Shown here piece after piece: positions 1 to 8,996 of a stretch of 33,815 nucleotides of DNA. This DNA is from Trichomonas tenax. Taxonomy: Eukaryota > Parabasalia > Trichomonadida > Trichomonadidae. A model generated the notes under the pieces. The model made no database searches. It saw nothing but the letters and a program-made list of their open reading frames with translations, and was not told the origin of the DNA. The stretch is from positions 1-33,815 of the forward strand of contig JALKBU010000551.1 in the NCBI GenBank assembly GCA_023091735.1, given 5' to 3'. Numbering within the stretch: position 1 is the stretch's first letter; every line of letters starts with the position of its first letter. A program made the position numbers and the translations under genes.

Positions 1-146
1 TGAATAATATATTTTTCATGCTTTATATATCCACAGCATTTTAGATGGGAAATTTTTTCATTTGCCACCAAAATTAGACCTTAAATATTCATACTGGTGG
101 AGAAAAATCGAGATGTTTGAGTAGGCGCGGAAAATTCAGTGACGCC
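1..146. repeat. Window-terminal inverted repeat, left copy
   Basis: The first 146 bases are the reverse complement of 33668-33813, with only about five differences by eye. Similarity stops abruptly after GTGACGCC, at base 146 here and at base 33668 in the other copy. Finding one repeat at both ends in opposite orientation suggests that the assembly broke inside a dispersed repeat family; a mobile-element terminus is the alternative. No coding sequence was seen in it. Confidence 0.85.
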
Positions 147-1096
147 CAGAGATCAAATTCCTGAAAATATTGATGAACAACCTTCTAGTCGTGGATATAC
201 AGAATATTCAAATGATTTATATAACACTATGATTAATTTAATTCTTAACCATAAAATTATTTTTTATTTTTAACAATTTATAGGAAACTAATAATAAATC
301 ATAATAATAAGAATTTTTATTATTAATTAAACAATATATTTTAATAACAAATTATAGAAATTTACTAGGATTTTGATATAAATTATAGGAAAATTGTTTA
401 TTATAGGTATATTGGGGAAATTATAATTATGGATATTCTCAGAGTGGGATTTTTTCATGGTTAGACAAATTTTTGGATTACCATGAAAAATCACACTCTG
501 TATACTACTAATTAGAAATGTATCTGCTTTGCAAACATATACCTTAACAAATTATTCATCATTATTATTTTTGACAATATTCATTAAAGGCGTTATATAT
601 CTGCACATGATTATAATATCTGAGAAATTCTTTATGATTAGAATATCATATGCGTGTGCAATGACAATTTTATGACAGAGATGCACAAAATTGCATCAAC
701 ATAGAGTTATAGAATGTTTCACGCTATTTTCTCCTTTTATATATATTGAGTTGTATAGTAATCCACTTGGAAAACTGTTGATATAATCAATATATATAAA
801 CGGAGTTTCAAAATCAACAATAGTGTCGATATCAAAATCAATTCTATGATATCTCAATTAGAAATTAGACAAAAATGATATATTTAGACATCTTATATAT
901 TATGGGTATTATTGTGTTAAATAAAATAGTAAAAATGAAAAAAAAACCAAATCGACTTTTTCACGTGATTTGAACCACGGCCACAGTAAAAAACGATAAC
1001 CCGAAAACAGGCCTTCACCCCAAAAACAGGCGAAAAACACTTACACTGTATTATAAATTTGAAAATATTTCGGCTATTACTAATGAAAAAACTTAT
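147..1096. other. Intergenic, AT-rich, no gene seen
   Basis: About 950 bases of very AT-rich DNA downstream of the VPS26 gene. Only short open stretches of 45 codons or fewer were found, none with a recognisable product or an initiator-like context. The one clear structure is the perfect-looking hairpin at 440-500, listed separately. Confidence 0.6.
440..500. repeat. Hairpin / short inverted repeat
   Basis: CAGAGTGGGATTTTTTCATG at 440-459 is answered by CATGAAAAATCACACTCTG at 482-500. The arms are 21-22 bases with one substitution and one base of length difference, around an 18-base loop. It is GC-richer than its surroundings. It is far from any start codon and is not followed by a T-run, so it is more likely a small foldback repeat than a regulatory RNA structure. 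Confidence 0.65.
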
Positions 1097-1993
1097 TTAT
1101 TCTTTGCGTGGTGCCTCTGGCTTGAAGCGCAAGAATTCAACTTTCAGGCGCTTATAGTATTTCTTACCGTTCTCATCTGTCAGAACAGCTCTAACATAGT
1201 GCTCAACCTTCAGAGGAGATTTTGCAAAATCTTCGAATGGATACAAATTGGCTTCACCGAGGAAGAATCTGATCGGGATATGGTCACCACGGCAAGGTGC
1301 ACCATCCATGATTTCGATTGTCTTTAGCTCTGTCTTCTTCTTCAGGTAGAAGTCATCGCTCTGGAATGTTTCTTGACGATATAATGTAAGTGCCATGTGA
1401 ACGATACGCAATTTAATAAGGATGAAGTAGCATGCACCAACGAGTGCATCTGTGCAATCGATTGCCGGTGTTGGGAAGACAAATTCGATGTGAAGAACAT
1501 TTCTAATACCGACTTCGTTGTGAATTGGCTGTGAAACTTCCGGCCTTGGCTTGAAGAGCAGTGCCGTGAACGGCTGCTCGACCTTGTAATCAATAACACG
1601 ATGAACGACTAAGACTTGGACAGCATAAACAACGTTAATAGCTGTTCCTTTGAATGTTGAGCATGGGAATTTAATATTGTCGAATGAATAATCTTGTTTG
1701 ATTGGGATCTTGAGCTCTCCCTCTGGAACGAGTTCCTGTCTCTTTGTTAAAAATCTTCCTACTGACTCTCCGTGGTCTGCGCGCCTGAATTCGCCAATAA
1801 GGAGAAGAACTATGCCCTTGTGTGTGACCGTTTTGCCTGGTGGAGGAATGATTTCGAGTCTTCCTGAGATTTTATCGCCATCTGTAAAACAAGGAAGGTT
1901 AGTTTTAAGCACACTATCCCTATATGGAACGAGGCTCTCGTTGCCGTTAATAGTGATAGTGATTGTTGGATCGGGACTAAAGAATCCAAACAT
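1097..1993 (-). CDS. VPS26: Retromer cargo-binding subunit VPS26
   Basis: This encodes a 298-residue protein with the arrestin-like fold of VPS26, the subunit that joins VPS35 and sorting nexins in retromer and recycles receptors from endosomes to the Golgi or cell surface. The family is identified by the C-terminal half. It has a block of the form VGI..VLHIEF, then YF.L.K.RI.HM, then EIMDGAPCRGDHIPIRFFL around residues 227-245, and finally KKYYKRLKVEFLRF, all in VPS26 order. Length is normal for the family (about 300-330). The ATG at 1993 was chosen because MFGFF matches the start of other VPS26 proteins; upstream codons in this frame have no ATG. The stop lies within TAAATAA, which supplies the trichomonad TAAA poly(A) signal. 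It is divergent from CFAP58 across about 1 kb. No clear initiator was seen next to the ATG. Confidence 0.93.
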   Translation of the reverse strand: MFGFFSPDPTITITINGNESLVPYRDSVLKTNLPCFTDGDKISGRLEIIPPPGKTVTHKGIVLLLIGEFRRADHGESVGRFLTKRQELVPEGELKIPIKQDYSFDNIKFPCSTFKGTAINVVYAVQVLVVHRVIDYKVEQPFTALLFKPRPEVSQPIHNEVGIRNVLHIEFVFPTPAIDCTDALVGACYFILIKLRIVHMALTLYRQETFQSDDFYLKKKTELKTIEIMDGAPCRGDHIPIRFFLGEANLYPFEDFAKSPLKVEHYVRAVLTDENGKKYYKRLKVEFLRFKPEAPRKE

Positions 1994-3042
1994 ATATAGC
2001 GTCAAAACCGGCAACAGCTTTATCGTCGTTCTCCTCTAACCGCTGTTTCTTTTTATTGCCTTGCGGAACTTTGTTTTTGGAGGTTTGGAGTCCACTGGAA
2101 TCAGATTTTTGGAGATTTTTTTGTTTTTTTTTCGAAATTTTCAAATTGCCATTTTGGATGTGCTTGTTACTTGGTATTATTTCTTTATGACTATTATGTT
2201 ATTTCTCAAGCATTCTTATTCCTCAATTCTGTGATTTTTTACTTTTATATAATTTTGAAAATGTGGCGTTTGCATTATATGTCACTTATGACTCAAATAA
2301 ACTGCTTCAGTGTGTAATAATTTTGAGATTCTTATTCTTTGATTTCAAATATTTACATTTGATATGTTTTCAAAATATTAGTTTTTTAGCTTTAACTCAA
2401 TATGAAGTCAATATTATTAGTATAATATATGTTATCTATGATATTCTTATTCTCTTAAATGAAGTTTTGATAAATTTTTCAAAATCTAAATTCCCACTGT
2501 TTTAACCAAGATATAAATAGCTTCTACTCTATATATAATATTCATATCATTTATCTTGCACAAAAAAGAAGTTTAATATCGAATGAATATAAAATGAAAA
2601 TTTAGTTATAATATTTCATTAATTGATAGCCTATAAACTATGCTTCCTTATCCTAATTGTTATTTCTTTAATATGAATAAATTATTGACGAATTTGAAAT
2701 ATCTCAAAAAAAAAAAAAAAAAAAAGATATAAACTATTTTAAAGAAAGTTTAAAAATTCATTTGTTATAGATAATGGTTTAACAGCATGCACAATCTCTA
2801 AATTGAAGGTTTTAATTTTAGGAAAAATATAGAATTATAAAAAAGCTAAAATTATTTAGTAAATAGATGTTGCATAAGGAGTTGATAATATATCTATAAT
2901 TAAAGGTGTAGACTGATGAAAATTTTGATGAAATATTTCGATTTTCCACATAGTTATTTTGCAAAAAGTGAAATACACAAATAATAGATTATAGATATTA
3001 ATAAATTTTCGAAATCTGATATAAAAACGTATTTAAACATTA
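1994..3042. other. Divergent intergenic region between VPS26 and CFAP58
   Basis: About 1 kb of AT-rich DNA containing both promoters. It holds an A-tract of about 20 bases near 2706-2725 and no convincing gene. The longest open stretch (around 2263-2505) lacks an ATG at its start and encodes only AT-driven Phe/Ile/Leu-rich sequence. The ATG of CFAP58 is preceded by TTTAAACATTA, only a poor match to the TCAYTW initiator. Confidence 0.6.
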
Positions 3043-5826
3043 ATGGAGAAAGGAAAGGGGAAAGGAATGCCAACTTTTGAGTCTGAAGGCGATCTTCATG
3101 CAGAAATCGCCATAATGTTGGGAGGCATTCAGAGAGATGCGGAAGGAACCCCGGAACTCCAGAGATACATAACAGGAATCAACGATATGTATAGATTATT
3201 CGATAATACGTATAAGAAAAACGTGGAGCTGCTGCAGCGCTGTCAGGAATACACGGCAAATGTTGTCCTCAACGCTTCAAAAATTAAAGCAATATTGAAT
3301 GCAACGCTAAATAACAAAGACAACCTCGATGATCTCAAAGTAAAGTACGAAGAAGCTACGAAAATCATAAAACAAATCCACGAATCAGAAGAAAAATCTA
3401 AATCTTATATCGTTACATTGAGAAATACCGTCACACAACTATCTGAACAGGTTCATCATGGCACAGCATTTTCGTACGGCGATGAAAATTCGCTCGCTGA
3501 AATTGCTGAAGAAGTGAAAAAACTGAAACAGGAAAAAGAAAAGGATTTAAATACGATTAAAGATCTAGAATCCCAAATACAGGAAAATTCAAATTCAACA
3601 AAACAGACAAATTCGGAAATTGGCAATTTATCAATGACAGAACAAAATTTAAGCAAAACTTTAGCGATAATTGATGCTAATCTTCAAGAATTGAACAACG
3701 TTGTTACGTCTACATCTGAGGAAATCATGAGACTTAAGCCAATTAATCAACAAGCGAAAATCGATTTTGAAAATGGAAAACATCGAAAAATTCAATATTC
3801 ATCATCAAACGCAGACCTAAAGAACAAAAGATATGAAAGTTTTATGACATTAAGTGTTTTAAGAGATAAATTACATGTAACAAAAGATAATATCTTAACG
3901 AGATCGAAATTATTGACAGAGCTGCGAAGCAAATCAAGCAGCAGACGTGAGGAATGTATACATGCAAAAGAAAAGATAGAAAAGAGTCAGGAAGAGATAA
4001 AAGATCTTCACAATCAATACGACAAAATCGTTGATGAAACAGAGAATACGCAAATCGAATATGATTCAGTTATTCATGAATCACAAGAATTGGCAGCAAA
4101 AAAAGGTGAAATAAGACGTCAGTCACGTCAGCTGAGATCCACGCTCATTGATAAATCATTTAATGTCGCAAAGAGTCAAAATGATATTTCGCAGACAGAA
4201 AGAAAGAATATTGCGATTATAATGGGAATAGAAACAGAAAAGAAGAACATATTTGAAGAAAAGCTGAATACACATGAAGTCAAAGAACAAGGTAAAAATA
4301 TTCGTTCTGAGACTTTTTTCTTGAAGGAAGATCTTCAAAAGTTGAAGGAAAATATTTTAACACTTTTCGACGAAGTCGATCAACAAAGAAGTCTCACAAT
4401 GCAATTTGAAGCTAAAGCACAGATGTCTATTGACGTAAACAATCAGATATTAGCACAAGGCAGAGCACACCAAGAAGAACTTGATGAATATAATCAGAAA
4501 CAACTCCATCAGAATGATCTTAGTGATCAACTCAGAAAAGAAAGAAATGATTTAAAGAGGAAACTCGTTTCTGTTACGACAGAGAATGATAACTTAATTG
4601 AGCAGATTCAAATCTTGAACACAGAGATAACTCAAAACAAGGGTGATGCAAAAGTTTTCACTGACAACACAATTAATGATCACATGCAAAGTCGACTTAT
4701 GCAATCAGAGAATGACGACATGGAAAAGGCAATAGAGCGATTACGAAATGATACACTTGCTGTAGAAAGAATCATCAGTAGACTTCAAACACAGCGCCAG
4801 ACTTTAGATTTCATTCTTACTGAAGCAGAACATGATAAACTTCAGATAAAGAAAGAAGCTGCAACAACGAATGGAAACATTGATCTTTCTCGTAAAGCTG
4901 TTCATGAGCGTGAAGTTAAGATTGAAGAAATTCGTTCAGAGATATTAACTCTTGAACGCCACATTAATAAATCTCGTGAAGTATATTGCCAGAAACTCTC
5001 TCAGTTAGTTGAATCAAGAAAGGAACTTGATTCTCTTGATGCCCGCACTAAGCAACTCCAGGAACGTAAAGATAGAGTTAATCAACGCAAGTACGAGCTC
5101 AGGCAGATTCAAACTGATCTCCTTCTTGAACGCCAGAAATATAGTGCTCTCCTTCATGAATTCTCGGTTCCAAGAAACGTACATCGTTGGGAAGTTATTG
5201 CTGCAGTCGATCCACAATATGCTGCAAATCTTAGATATAGAGCTGAAGTAACAGGTAAAATATATCGCGCTCATTGTCTCCTTATAGATCTTAAGAAGCA
5301 GAAAGATGATTTAATTAAAGACTTGCAAGTTCTCCAAAAGAAACAAAGTGAAAGTTTAACAAAGGAAGAAGTAATGAAGAGAATTGAAATGTATAAAGAA
5401 GATATCAAATCTAAAGACATGCAAATGAAAGAATTGCGTGATCAAGTTAACGGAAACCAAACTGAGATGTACAGATCTATTTCATCAATTGATCAGCTTC
5501 GTGGAAAGGTCACCGATAAACGCGGAATGACAGCAGTTATTCGCTCTCGTTCTAACATTGCTTCAATGAAGATGGCTTCCCAAAACGATGGGTTTTATAT
5601 CACACAAGGACCCGCTCTTACTCCAGCCCTCGGTGGAGGATTCGTTGCAACAACTGAACCACAGAAAGAATCAAGAGACTTTGATATGTCTTCTGAACTT
5701 TCTGTCAAATCCGATCATCCTCAATCTTTCCGAACAAAGAAGACACCAATGATGGTTCCATCAATGAGACTCACGAAACCAAAGACTCCGCACGTCAAAT
5801 TGATTACACCTTTAAATAAAATGTAA
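3043..5826 (+). CDS. CFAP58: Cilia/flagella-associated coiled-coil protein CFAP58 (CCDC147)
   Basis: A 927-residue, almost entirely coiled-coil protein. CFAP58 is a structural protein needed for motile cilia and flagella. The match covers the whole length. Near the N terminus YKKNVELLQRCQEYTANVVL, then a short K.I...L block, then LSEQVHHGTAFS, parallels the CFAP58 start. The family hallmark NVHRWEVIAAVDP lies at residues 712-724, followed by a long helix. A conserved Gly-rich tail motif (QGPALTPALGGGF, ending near residue 867) corresponds to the C-terminal GPGFTGGGF of animal CFAP58. Length is close to the usual 870-930. The last 60 residues are basic and Pro/Thr-rich, probably a parabasalid extension. 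The product fits an organism with several flagella. The start ATG is the first in frame. It converges with the cyclin gene downstream. Confidence 0.9.
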   Translation: MEKGKGKGMPTFESEGDLHAEIAIMLGGIQRDAEGTPELQRYITGINDMYRLFDNTYKKNVELLQRCQEYTANVVLNASKIKAILNATLNNKDNLDDLKVKYEEATKIIKQIHESEEKSKSYIVTLRNTVTQLSEQVHHGTAFSYGDENSLAEIAEEVKKLKQEKEKDLNTIKDLESQIQENSNSTKQTNSEIGNLSMTEQNLSKTLAIIDANLQELNNVVTSTSEEIMRLKPINQQAKIDFENGKHRKIQYSSSNADLKNKRYESFMTLSVLRDKLHVTKDNILTRSKLLTELRSKSSSRREECIHAKEKIEKSQEEIKDLHNQYDKIVDETENTQIEYDSVIHESQELAAKKGEIRRQSRQLRSTLIDKSFNVAKSQNDISQTERKNIAIIMGIETEKKNIFEEKLNTHEVKEQGKNIRSETFFLKEDLQKLKENILTLFDEVDQQRSLTMQFEAKAQMSIDVNNQILAQGRAHQEELDEYNQKQLHQNDLSDQLRKERNDLKRKLVSVTTENDNLIEQIQILNTEITQNKGDAKVFTDNTINDHMQSRLMQSENDDMEKAIERLRNDTLAVERIISRLQTQRQTLDFILTEAEHDKLQIKKEAATTNGNIDLSRKAVHEREVKIEEIRSEILTLERHINKSREVYCQKLSQLVESRKELDSLDARTKQLQERKDRVNQRKYELRQIQTDLLLERQKYSALLHEFSVPRNVHRWEVIAAVDPQYAANLRYRAEVTGKIYRAHCLLIDLKKQKDDLIKDLQVLQKKQSESLTKEEVMKRIEMYKEDIKSKDMQMKELRDQVNGNQTEMYRSISSIDQLRGKVTDKRGMTAVIRSRSNIASMKMASQNDGFYITQGPALTPALGGGFVATTEPQKESRDFDMSSELSVKSDHPQSFRTKKTPMMVPSMRLTKPKTPHVKLITPLNKM

Positions 5827-6101
5827 GTATTGTTTTGTTTGATTATTCTTAATTAATTAATTTCATTTTTTTTATCGATGAATGTTGAATATTAAGGACT
5901 ATAACTTCCCCTATATTTCATGCAGCATCTCGGGAATCATATTATAAATGCACAAAGACTGTCTGGTACAATTTAATAAGAAAGAGATTATTTACAAAAC
6001 AAAGAAAAAAAAAAATTAATGCAGCTTTCAATGACTGTATAATGTATAATATATATAAAACAATATTTTGCAAGATAAGTCAGTATATATCTATCATAGC
6101 T
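5827..6101. other. Convergent 3' intergenic region
   Basis: A short AT-rich spacer between the 3' end of CFAP58 and the 3' end of the cyclin gene. It contains an A-run near 6004-6015 and no RNA gene that could be folded by eye. A small initiator-linked ORF begins at 6102 and is listed separately. Confidence 0.5.
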
Positions 6102-6215
6102 ATGCTTGAACAAACTGTTTCCACTTTCGATTCATTTGATTCTTTTCATAATGAATCATTGATCAAAAATATAATACAAGCAATGGATGATTATAATTTG
6201 TTATCTGTGAGGTAA
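6102..6215 (+). CDS. Possible micro-ORF or truncated gene start with its own initiator
   Basis: A 37-residue ORF (begins MLEQTVSTFDSFDSFHNESL) whose ATG follows TCATA (6094-6098), a match to the trichomonad TCA-Y-W initiator, at the short spacing usual for these protists. The peptide is mixed in composition and not AT-homopolymer-like. Its last 15 bases overlap the 3' end of the cyclin coding sequence on the opposite strand. It may be a genuine micro-gene, or the promoter plus first codons of a larger gene that has been truncated here. I do not recognise the product. Confidence 0.25.
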   Translation: MLEQTVSTFDSFDSFHNESLIKNIIQAMDDYNLLSVR

Positions 6216-7415
6216 GAGATAGTCTGGGAGTTCTGTTGGTGTTGATACTTCACTTGAATTGGTGTTCTTTTGATTAGTATAAGAAATATTATCTTGTCTA
6301 AGCAAATCTTCGTGACATCCGATATAGAAAGTAGGCGGCTTCTTTTGCACTGCATCTGCTTCTGTTGTGCAGAATGCAATACGCTTATGAGAACTACGCT
6401 TTGAGAAATGATCATAGTTATAAACAGTCTTCGTTTCTGGCTCGAAGAAATGTCTGTATGAATGTTCGAGAGAATCAACATCTGGAGGAGGCAGCGATGG
6501 AATGTGATCAGACCAAAGAGCAGGAAAGTCTTTGGCCTCTTCAGAACACTTTTTAAGCATCTCGACAGGCGGTGGTGGACATTTTGGTTCTAAACCATTA
6601 ACTACTAAAATAGGAGGACAAATCCACTCCATTAAGATGTTCTGTGGAAATAATGATGGTTTTCGTGTCGCGAAATCTAAACCACGCTTAACAAAATAAT
6701 TATATGATAATTCTGTGCAATGATCTAAAATTTCCACGGGATACTCCGGCACCAATAGTGAGTACCACTTTGTTCCGCGGAGATCAGGCAAAGATAAATG
6801 ACAAAGATGAAAACTTAATCTTAAAGCTGTTTGAGCAATAACTTTCGGTTGAAATTTATAAAAAACGAATGACATCTGTAAATCATTTAAAAATGTAAGC
6901 GCTGTTTTGTATGTTTCGTCGAAAATTCTGAAGGAATTAAAATTATCTATTGTTAAATGCCAATGAATCGCTGTAATGATGAAGTCTTTGATATAATTAT
7001 AAGGCAGCTCGATGGAAAAGTCGAATTCTAAGTCCTGCATCACATCCAATTCCGCATTTTTCGCTTGCTCAATCATTTTTTGTGTGTTCATTTCGAGTAA
7101 TTGCTGGTATATTCCGAGCCTCTGGAAGTAACTGATGAGATTTTCCTTCATTTTGCAGTCCTCTAAAGCAAACACGAAACGATTCAATAATTTTGCTTCT
7201 TCGCAGACTTTCGAAGCAAGATGGAGCGTCGCTACAGACCTTATTATGACGTAAATTTGCCTGTTTGGACAAGTGCGGTAAGTTTTTATAAAATATTGAA
7301 AAGCATAAGCGCAAATTGTTGGATCTTTCAGCTGCACCGCTTGAAAAAGGTGCTTCTGAACGATAACAACGCACTCCATGACATCATCTGGAACTTGTTC
7401 GTTCGATGATATCAT
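6201..7415 (-). CDS. Transcription-type cyclin (cyclin C/K/L/T-like)
   Basis: A 404-residue protein with two cyclin boxes. The first spans about residues 15-125. It includes TLHLASKVCEEAKLLN, which carries the conserved Lys of the cyclin box and the downstream Glu that contact the CDK. It is followed by DVMQDLEFDFSIELPYNYI, the helix joining the two boxes that is typical of cyclins C, K, L and T, which partner CDK8, 9, 11 or 12 and act on RNA polymerase II. The second box (about 150-260) is more divergent. The C-terminal 140 residues are Pro-rich and unlike known domains. The start is the first in-frame ATG; 23 bases upstream an out-of-frame ATG opens an 8-codon ORF whose TGA overlaps the start (ATGA). 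Which of the four subfamilies it belongs to cannot be told by eye. Confidence 0.8.
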   Translation of the reverse strand: MISSNEQVPDDVMECVVIVQKHLFQAVQLKDPTICAYAFQYFIKTYRTCPNRQIYVIIRSVATLHLASKVCEEAKLLNRFVFALEDCKMKENLISYFQRLGIYQQLLEMNTQKMIEQAKNAELDVMQDLEFDFSIELPYNYIKDFIITAIHWHLTIDNFNSFRIFDETYKTALTFLNDLQMSFVFYKFQPKVIAQTALRLSFHLCHLSLPDLRGTKWYSLLVPEYPVEILDHCTELSYNYFVKRGLDFATRKPSLFPQNILMEWICPPILVVNGLEPKCPPPPVEMLKKCSEEAKDFPALWSDHIPSLPPPDVDSLEHSYRHFFEPETKTVYNYDHFSKRSSHKRIAFCTTEADAVQKKPPTFYIGCHEDLLRQDNISYTNQKNTNSSEVSTPTELPDYLLPHR

Positions 7416-7905
7416 TCTAAAATTATTTTGGGGTCCATGTAAAATACACAATTTAAAATCTCCCCCTAAATTAGTATAAACTTACATGTCATAATTCTAA
7501 TTTATGTGACATATATAAATATTCACTTGTCATATGTCAATTTCACCTCTTTCCTGACTCAATTATGATACAAAATCAAAATTGAGGTATTTTCTAGTCG
7601 GAAGAGTACCTTCGATGTAAATTAAATTCATTTTTGTTTAAAAAACACTTTTATACATGGGTTATATATCTTGATGCCGCTTTATTGTGTGCTTTGGAAA
7701 CGTAACACTCATTGAAGTACATCGACACATAACTTTTACTTGAGGACACTCCTACGAGGACACATGCAGCTACGTACTTTACTGCAACCAAAGAGCCATT
7801 AATAAAACTCAAAAGAATAATCCGTTTGCAAATCATTCGTTCTATGGTGAAGAAATAAAGAAAATGATAATTTTACTCGGATTCGTTTTCTGATATTCCC
7901 ATTCA
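7416..7905. other. Intergenic region upstream of the cyclin gene
   Basis: About 490 bases. A 61-codon ATG-initiated ORF (7651-7836, minus) begins with a hydrophobic N terminus (IILLSFINGSLVAV) that could be a signal peptide, but it lacks a recognisable mature domain. It lies just downstream of the broken Cys-repeat gene on the same strand and may be unrelated noise. Nothing else was seen. Confidence 0.4.
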
Positions 7906-8130
7906 CTAGAGGTTTGGTTGGAAATTTCCCCAGCACTCTGGGTGATACATCAACCAATATTTCTCACTCTTGCATTCGCCGTTTGGTTGAACTTTGCCCC
8001 AACATTCTGGATGAGATCTAAGCCAATACTTGTCTCTTCTGCACTAGCCGTTGAGCTCATGAAGTTCTCCAGTTGCTCTCGGTCTGCGACGTGATGCAGA
8101 GCTGCTCATAAGAGAAAGAACGAAAAACAT
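7906..8130 (-). pseudogene. Broken gene for a small secreted Cys-repeat peptide
   Basis: Seventy-four codons from ATG to TAG, interrupted by one in-frame TAG at codon 29 (8044-8046). The N terminus MFFVLSLMSSSASRRRP resembles a short signal peptide. After the internal stop come two tandem units of the form C-x4-YWL-x2-HPECWG-x2-QPN. Between them is NGEC; the internal stop falls exactly where the same NG-E-C occurs before the first unit, so a single Glu-to-stop substitution explains the break. Each unit has two Cys and a conserved HPECWG core, which suggests a disulfide-bonded extracellular peptide. I do not recognise the family. It could instead be an intact read-through or a fragment of a longer repeat protein. 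Confidence 0.5.
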
Positions 8131-8990
8131 TTTTATATTTGTGTCGGTTTGACGACAAATGGCTGTTTCAACATCAAAATGATATAATAAGGTTATTTAG
8201 CTCAAAGAATCTTAATCATAATTTCGTTGTTGGTTGCAATTTCCTTTACACAACGACATAAGCTGCATTTCATGAACCCATATACAAAGATGTGGAACCA
8301 AACCAAAAAACCTGCTTTTGCTTCCATACTTTGGCATAAAGTATATATAATATTCGCATCTTCCACACCTCTCCATATACTGAATGTTGCATGAGTTAGA
8401 TATTAATATTAATCACTTAATTATCCAACATTTATCAAGCCAATTATGTCTGTGCATCAATGAAGTTTCTCAGCATTTGATAGTTTAAGCATTCTTACAT
8501 AGGATATCACATATAAGTATGGATGTATAAATCTTCGATATCGAAAAAAAAACATAATTAAGCCAAATGCTAATGATGAATAAAATATAGTTAATAAGTA
8601 TAAGCTATTGACCATAGTTGTGATATTCAACTTTGTAGATTTGTATTCTGTAAAATATATTATCTTTGTAGAGCATGACCCAGAGATATTTAAATTATAC
8701 TTAGAGAATAGAAGCTATTGAGAGGACTCACATAAGATTAAAATGATTATAATAATTTTCGAAAAATAATGGTTAAAAACAAATGATTTAGTGATAACTT
8801 AAATTTCCATGGCAAATATATTATTGATATCATATTAACATCCTTCAATTACGAGATAATAAAATTTCAAAAATAAAATTCTTCATATTTTTGGACAATC
8901 TTCACAATATATTATTAGAATACTAAAGCATTGATAAATACAGAAAAAGATAAAATTGAGAGTAATAAGCGGTTATGGCCCTTCCTTTTT
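8131..8990. other. Intergenic region upstream of RACK1
   Basis: About 860 bases of AT-rich DNA with no supportable gene or RNA. The RACK1 promoter must lie at its right end. Confidence 0.55.
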
Positions 8991-8996
8991 TCATCA
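8981..8996 (+). promoter_or_regulatory. Pyrimidine-rich start region of RACK1
   Basis: CTTCCTTTTTTCATCA directly abuts the RACK1 ATG. TCATCA is a one-base variant of the trichomonad initiator TCAYTW. A CCTT-type pyrimidine tract next to the start is, as I recall, typical of highly expressed trichomonad genes. The same TTTTCATCA precedes the start of the broken actin-family gene (24663-24671), which supports a functional core-promoter element. Confidence 0.45.

Noticed and set aside
1994..2014. N-terminal extension of VPS26 upstream of MFGFF
   Set aside because: There is no ATG in the extension, and VPS26 proteins begin at the MxFGFF-like position.
2263..2505. 80-codon open stretch between VPS26 and CFAP58
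   Set aside because: It has no ATG at its beginning and encodes an Ile/Leu/Phe/Tyr-rich sequence expected from AT-rich DNA.
6210..6220. GTGAGGTAAGAG as a spliceosomal 5' splice site after the micro-ORF at 6102
   Set aside because: The known trichomonad introns use GTATGT-like 5' sites and an ACTAACACACAG 3' motif; the latter is absent downstream.
8931..8996. N-terminal extension of RACK1 upstream of 8997
   Set aside because: The upstream codons contain no ATG, and the pyrimidine-rich initiator-like tract abuts 8997.
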